Shown here one piece after another: positions 6,261 to 8,890 of a DNA stretch of 8,890 bases. The notes beneath the pieces were generated by a model that made no database searches, had not been told where the DNA came from, and was given only the letters and a program-made list of their open reading frames with translations. The translations under genes were made by a program, and so were the position numbers. Source of the stretch: Actinomycetota bacterium. GTDB lineage: Bacteria > Actinomycetota > Humimicrobiia > Humimicrobiales > Humimicrobiaceae. Position 1 is the first letter of the stretch, and each line of letters starts with the position of its first letter. The stretch lies in assembly GCA_016927635.1 (NCBI GenBank), contig JAFGMJ010000182.1, positions 1 through 8,890 on the forward strand, written 5' to 3'.

Positions 6261-6710
6261 TTAGCGAATTTCCCTTTCATTTAAAGTATAGGTAAAACTA
6301 TAACCATATTTTTCAGCCAGGCTTTTTATATCCTGCCTTATTTTTTCAAAAGTAAATTTATATTCATACTTTTTACCAAATAACACAGATTGCTGCTCAA
6401 TCGTTCCTTCTCTTCCACCTGGTCCTATTTTAGTTTTTTCAACTTTAAAACCAAAACCTGTTCCATAGCCATCACCAGCACCACCCGAGCCGAGCCCTGC
6501 CCCGCTCTCTTTGAGAATTTCAAAAAAAATAATTTCTTTTTTAATTTCATCGATTTTTAACTTTGCACTATATGTAAGTCTGTCTGTCCGTAGAAATGCC
6601 TTTCTCTCTGCAATTATAAAATCCAGAAGGAAAATGTTTCCCCTCTTTTCGATGAAATTTTTTGGATAATTTTTACCCTGCTCCATTAGCTCCTTTTTAA
6701 TTTCATGCAT
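6261..6710 (-). CDS. Hypothetical protein with glycine-rich central loop
   Basis: I do not recognise this 149-residue protein. The ATG at 6710 is chosen because GGAGGA lies six bases upstream; a longer frame from 6767 would begin inside a direct repeat with no ribosome site. Residues 1-68 are mixed charged and hydrophobic (FLLDFIIAERKAFLR at 27-41, then LKIDEIKKEIIFFEILKE at 51-68). Residues 69-88 are a glycine-rich stretch (SGAGLGSGGAGDGYGTGFGF), followed by KVEKTKIGPGGREGTIEQQ. The C-terminus is a Lys-rich, probably helical tail (FEKIRQDIKSLAEKYGY at 121-137). There is no signal peptide, membrane segment or cysteine, so it is probably cytoplasmic. The glycine stretch resembles a flexible loop rather than a Walker A motif. 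The flavin-reductase gene lies 94 bases upstream on the same strand, so co-transcription is possible. Confidence 0.75.
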   Translation of the reverse strand: MHEIKKELMEQGKNYPKNFIEKRGNIFLLDFIIAERKAFLRTDRLTYSAKLKIDEIKKEIIFFEILKESGAGLGSGGAGDGYGTGFGFKVEKTKIGPGGREGTIEQQSVLFGKKYEYKFTFEKIRQDIKSLAEKYGYSFTYTLNEREIR

Positions 6711-6716
6711 AAAATC

Positions 6717-6722
6717 TCCTCC
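6717..6722 (-). promoter_or_regulatory. Strong Shine-Dalgarno GGAGGA fixing the start at 6710
   Basis: GGAGGA on the minus strand sits six bases before the ATG at 6708-6710. It decides between this start and an upstream in-frame ATG at 6767. Confidence 0.8.
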
Positions 6723-6744
6723 GTTAAAATTATTTTTAAAAAAA

Positions 6745-6773
6745 GCAATCTTATCATACAAATGCAATCTTAT
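6745..6773. repeat. Direct repeat of GCAATCTTAT upstream of the glycine-rich protein gene
   Basis: GCAATCTTAT occurs at 6745-6754 and again at 6764-6773, start-to-start 19 bases (about two helical turns). On the minus strand the copies read ATAAGATTGC and lie 35-63 bases upstream of the ATG at 6710, in the expected promoter region. A same-face regulator binding site is one reading. No confident -10/-35 pair is seen alongside. Confidence 0.4.
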
Positions 6774-6804
6774 GTTAATTCTTAATTACGAATAATAAAT
6801 AACC

Positions 6805-7317
6805 TCATCTCTTGCTAAATACTTTTATTATCTCACCTATATATAGCCTGTGATAATCCTTCAAAGGGTAATATTCTTCTATCCCTGGTTCCACAAAATT
6901 TCCGGGATTAATATCCTGGAAATATATCTTTCTGCATTCCATAATCATTCTTGCTTCCGTGAAATATACATTACCCATACTCCCGCTGTGCGGTGTCAAT
7001 CTTCCATATGACATTTTATCTGTATCCCTTCCGGATTTTGTCCCGCAAAAATTTAATACATCCCGGTATTCCCCATCAAAGAAACAAATAGTGAAATAAC
7101 TCCCTTTTTCCATAAAATTATATGTGTACCTGGTTGGACGCACAAAACAGAAACACACTTCCTTTTCCCATAGCACCCCAAGCCCGCCCCAGCTTGCAGT
7201 CATCATATTGTATCTATTGATATTTCCAGCAGTAATTAGCATCCAGTCCTTATTAATAAGCTTAAAGGCATTGTCCTTTATTGATTCTACTTTTATTTCC
7301 CTGTATTTACTTTCCAA
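6805..7317 (-). CDS. Flavin reductase-like FMN-binding split-barrel protein
   Basis: The 170-residue protein matches the flavin reductase-like/flavoredoxin family (COG1853 type), cytoplasmic FMN-binding proteins that exchange electrons with NAD(P)H or partner proteins. Features include KDWMLITAGN at 23-32, YNMMTASWGG at 36-45 (typical FMN-phosphate contact region), VRPTRYTYNFME at 59-70, CGTKSGRDTDK at 91-101 and PLKDYHRLYIGEI at 151-163. The start is a TTG at 7317 preceded by GGAGG six bases upstream; the frame continues upstream to an ATG at 7398, but that extension is hydrophobic, AT-rich and lacks a ribosome site. A TATAAT at 7357-7362 (minus strand) could be the -10 box, with no good -35. 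The gene is transcribed divergently from the PadR operon. Physiological partner and substrate are unknown. Confidence 0.85.
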   Translation of the reverse strand: MESKYREIKVESIKDNAFKLINKDWMLITAGNINRYNMMTASWGGLGVLWEKEVCFCFVRPTRYTYNFMEKGSYFTICFFDGEYRDVLNFCGTKSGRDTDKMSYGRLTPHSGSMGNVYFTEARMIMECRKIYFQDINPGNFVEPGIEEYYPLKDYHRLYIGEIIKVFSKR

Positions 7318-7323
7318 CCCTGT

Positions 7324-7328
7324 CCTCC
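7324..7328 (-). promoter_or_regulatory. Shine-Dalgarno GGAGG supporting the TTG start at 7317
   Basis: GGAGG is placed six bases before the TTG (7315-7317). It is the only good ribosome site in the upstream part of this frame and shortens the protein to the family's usual N-terminus. Confidence 0.75.
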
Positions 7329-7477
7329 AGTAGTTTAATTTGATTTTATCATTTAAATTATAATACAAGATTATTACTAAAACTTTAATATTAATCAAAA
7401 AGGAATTGGGGATTATTGCTGCTACAGGTCATAGCATTATACAAAGTAATATAAGATAATATTTTTAATTTAGTATC

Positions 7478-7506
7478 TTGCAATGTATGGTACTGTATGC
7501 TATTAT
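7478..7506 (+). promoter_or_regulatory. Promoter of the padR-DUF1700-DUF4097 operon
   Basis: TTGCAA (7478-7483) and TATTAT (7501-7506) are separated by 17 bases, a good sigma-70-type arrangement. Transcription would begin near 7513, giving a leader of about 40 bases before the ATG at 7552, which has GGAAGG at 7536-7541 as ribosome site. Confidence 0.55.
7484..7499 (+). repeat. TGTATG direct repeat one helical turn apart inside the promoter spacer
   Basis: TGTATG occurs at 7484-7489 and 7494-7499, start-to-start exactly 10 bases, filling most of the spacer between the -35 and -10 boxes. PadR proteins commonly repress their own promoter, so this is a candidate autoregulatory site. Known PadR operators are usually inverted rather than direct repeats, which lowers the confidence. 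Confidence 0.35.
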
Positions 7507-7551
7507 ATGCTTCATGAGATAGCCGGAAAGATTACGGAAGGATGTGATATA

Positions 7552-7875
7552 ATGAATATCCAGTTTAAAAAAGGGGTTCTGGAATTATGCGCGCTGGCGC
7601 TGCTGGCAAAAAAGAACCGCTATGGATATGAACTGGTAAATGAAATTTCCAGGAGCATCTCCATTTCGGAAGGGACCATCTACCCACTGCTGAGAAGGCT
7701 TAAAAACGATGGTTATGTAACCACCTATCTTCAAGAATCAAAGGAAGGAGCTCCCCGGAAGTATTACCAGCTTACTGAATCCGGTAAAGAAATGGAAAGA
7801 CAGTTGAAGGAAGAATGGCTGAATTTTGTGAAACAGGTAAACAGCTTCCTGAAAGGTGGTGCTAAGGATGAATAA
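7552..7875 (+). CDS. PadR-family transcriptional regulator
   Basis: This is a 107-residue winged-helix repressor of the short PadR subfamily. It has the typical opening [26 protein letters not shown] (7-32; G8, L10, L17, Y24, G25, Y26, L28), the recognition helix [18 protein letters not shown] (39-56) and the wing [16 protein letters not shown] (64-79). The C-terminal helix (82-100) should mediate dimerisation. The ATG at 7552 is preferred over an upstream in-frame ATG at 7483 because it gives the standard family N-terminus and has GGAAGG upstream; the earlier ATG overlaps the predicted promoter. The gene overlaps the DUF1700 gene by 8 bases, a common pairing in which the regulator controls the membrane-protein operon. 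Confidence 0.93.
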   Translation: MNIQFKKGVLELCALALLAKKNRYGYELVNEISRSISISEGTIYPLLRRLKNDGYVTTYLQESKEGAPRKYYQLTESGKEMERQLKEEWLNFVKQVNSFLKGGAKDE

Positions 7876-8452
7876 GAAACAGTTTCTGGAAAAAATGTCA
7901 TCTTATCTGCGGGGCATTCCTGCTGAAGATGAAAAAGATATCATCAGCGATTTTAAAGAGCATTTTGAGATAGGCATCCAGGAAGGCAGGACCGAAGAAG
8001 AGCTTGCAGAATCACTGGGGGATCCAAAGTCCCTGGCCAATCAGCTCAGGGCAAGCCTTATGGTGGAACAGGCTGAGAAAAATACTTCTGCAGCAAACAT
8101 TGTAAGAGCCGTGTTTGCAAGCCTCGGTCTCGGGTTTTTTAACCTTATATTTGTACTCGGGCCCTTCCTTGTAATAGCAGGGGTCATGGTTGCCCTGTTC
8201 GCAGCAGCCCTTGGAGTCACCTCAGCCGGGATAACAGGATTTTTTGGATCGTTTTTCGGCCCGCTCTTTCCGCAGTATTTTTCTATCCTCGTAAATCCGG
8301 CAGTGAGCATATTTATCTCAATCGGGGTAATATGCCTGGGGGTCCTGTTTTTCATAGGAGATATATTCCTTGCAAAGTGGCTCTACAGGTTGTTTGTAAT
8401 GTATATAAAATTTAACGCAAGAATTATAACGGGGAGGGGGCAGGTAAAGTGA
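7868..8452 (+). CDS. DUF1700 (HAAS-domain) multipass membrane protein
   Basis: The 194-residue protein begins with a conserved cytoplasmic HAAS/DUF1700 domain (about 1-65: [18 protein letters not shown], then [16 protein letters not shown] and [17 protein letters not shown]). It is followed by hydrophobic segments at about 86-117 and 144-178 that should span the membrane several times. Glycine- and phenylalanine-rich linkers ([11 protein letters not shown], 124-134) separate them. The start at 7868 gives the usual domain beginning; the frame could open at GTG 7856, but that would add four unconserved residues. It overlaps PadR by 8 bases and the next gene by 4, so translation of all three is probably coupled. 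Proteins of this type are associated with PadR regulators and DUF4097 proteins in cell-envelope modules; the molecular role is unknown. Confidence 0.88.
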   Translation: MNKKQFLEKMSSYLRGIPAEDEKDIISDFKEHFEIGIQEGRTEEELAESLGDPKSLANQLRASLMVEQAEKNTSAANIVRAVFASLGLGFFNLIFVLGPFLVIAGVMVALFAAALGVTSAGITGFFGSFFGPLFPQYFSILVNPAVSIFISIGVICLGVLFFIGDIFLAKWLYRLFVMYIKFNARIITGRGQVK

Positions 8453-8890
8453 AGACAAATGTAAAAAAGCTCGTAATATGGCTGGTTATTATAATGGCAG
8501 TTTCGTTTGGGATTGCGGCAATAGTCCTTGTAATGACCGGTAATTTTTCTGTTGCTTCCGAGAAAATTGATGATTCAAAACAATTTGATCCTGAAGGGAT
8601 CACGGAAATTGTCGTTGATATAGTAAGTCCGGAACTTAATATAATACCTTCGGACAGGAAAGATATTGTCGTTCATTTCCATGGTGAGACATCTACCAAT
8701 ATCCGCAGGAATATCCCGGAGCTGGTTGCCTATAAGACCGGAAGTAAATTAAATATTGAAATCCACCAGCCGGGGGGCTTTTTTATAGGCATAAACTTTC
8801 AGAGGACAACCATGGATGTATATGTCCCACAGGTTCAACTGGAGAGGATGGAACTTAAGACAGTATCCGGAAATGTTACAATGGAGGACA
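8449..8890 (+). CDS. DUF4097-family membrane-anchored protein (3' end beyond window)
   Basis: The open frame starts at GTG 8449, overlapping the DUF1700 stop as GTGA, with GGGGAGGGGG at 8431-8440 as the ribosome site. It runs to the window end without a stop (147 codons seen). Residues 8-29 form one hydrophobic N-terminal helix (LVIWLVIIMAVSFGIAAIVLVM), a signal anchor placing the rest outside the membrane. The exported part shows the repeated short beta-strand pattern of DUF4097/GIN-type beta-helix proteins: ITEIVVDIVSPELNIIPSD (about 53-71), IVVHFHGET, and LKTVSGNVTMED at the visible end, matching the family's recurring SGNV/SGDI turns. The function of DUF4097 proteins is not established; envelope sensing or adhesion has been proposed. 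Partial only because of the window edge. Confidence 0.85.
   Translation, partial: MKTNVKKLVIWLVIIMAVSFGIAAIVLVMTGNFSVASEKIDDSKQFDPEGITEIVVDIVSPELNIIPSDRKDIVVHFHGETSTNIRRNIPELVAYKTGSKLNIEIHQPGGFFIGINFQRTTMDVYVPQVQLERMELKTVSGNVTMED

Noticed and set aside
7318..7398. N-terminal hydrophobic extension of the flavin-reductase frame (MINIKVLVIILYY) as a membrane anchor.
   Set aside because: GGAGG six bases before TTG 7317 marks the start, and the extension is AT-rich and overlaps the likely -10 box.

Overview
The window reads as ordinary bacterial chromosome from an AT-rich, probably anaerobic organism. The genes present (an FGGY sugar kinase, a FucI/AraA-type isomerase, a UroD-like protein, a COG1373 ATPase and a PadR/DUF1700/DUF4097 cassette) occur in Firmicutes and in low-GC candidate lineages such as Atribacterota or deep-branching Actinomycetota. 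There is no rRNA or other phylogenetic marker here, so the lineage cannot be fixed. The last 1.3 kb looks more GC-rich by eye than the rest.

Left block (64-4154, + strand): a three-gene carbohydrate cluster. It holds an FGGY-family kinase, a protein with the L-fucose/L-arabinose isomerase fold and its metal ligands in place, and a UroD/MtaA-superfamily protein that is not HemE. The isomerase and UroD-like genes are contiguous with no spacer; the kinase is separated from them by 113 bases holding a strong hairpin with a T-tract. The likely scheme is isomerisation of an aldose to a ketose, then phosphorylation. The sugar, and the role of the UroD-like protein, cannot be read from sequence.

Middle block (4155-6260): 4155-4735 is debris. 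It holds an unrecognised short minus-strand frame and, on the + strand, the decayed C-terminus of a PIN-domain (VapC-like) toxin. Next is a complete minus-strand AAA+ ATPase with a DUF4143/PD-(D/E)XK-type C-terminus. Its promoter carries a perfect 8-bp dyad between the -35 and -10 boxes, and the predicted transcript start falls on the ATG, so the mRNA may be leaderless. Upstream of it (6146-6222) is a long imperfect stem enclosing a UUCG hairpin, with a U-rich tail on the minus strand.

Right block (6261-8890): two minus-strand genes, a glycine-rich protein of unknown function and a flavin-reductase-like FMN-binding split-barrel protein. Divergent from them, on the + strand, is a tightly overlapping PadR, DUF1700 (HAAS) membrane protein and DUF4097 cassette, the last running off the window. 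Good Shine-Dalgarno sequences move several starts: the glycine-rich protein to 6710, the flavin reductase to a TTG at 7317, PadR to 7552 and the DUF1700 protein to 7868. I see no CRISPR array, intact insertion sequence, tRNA or rRNA.
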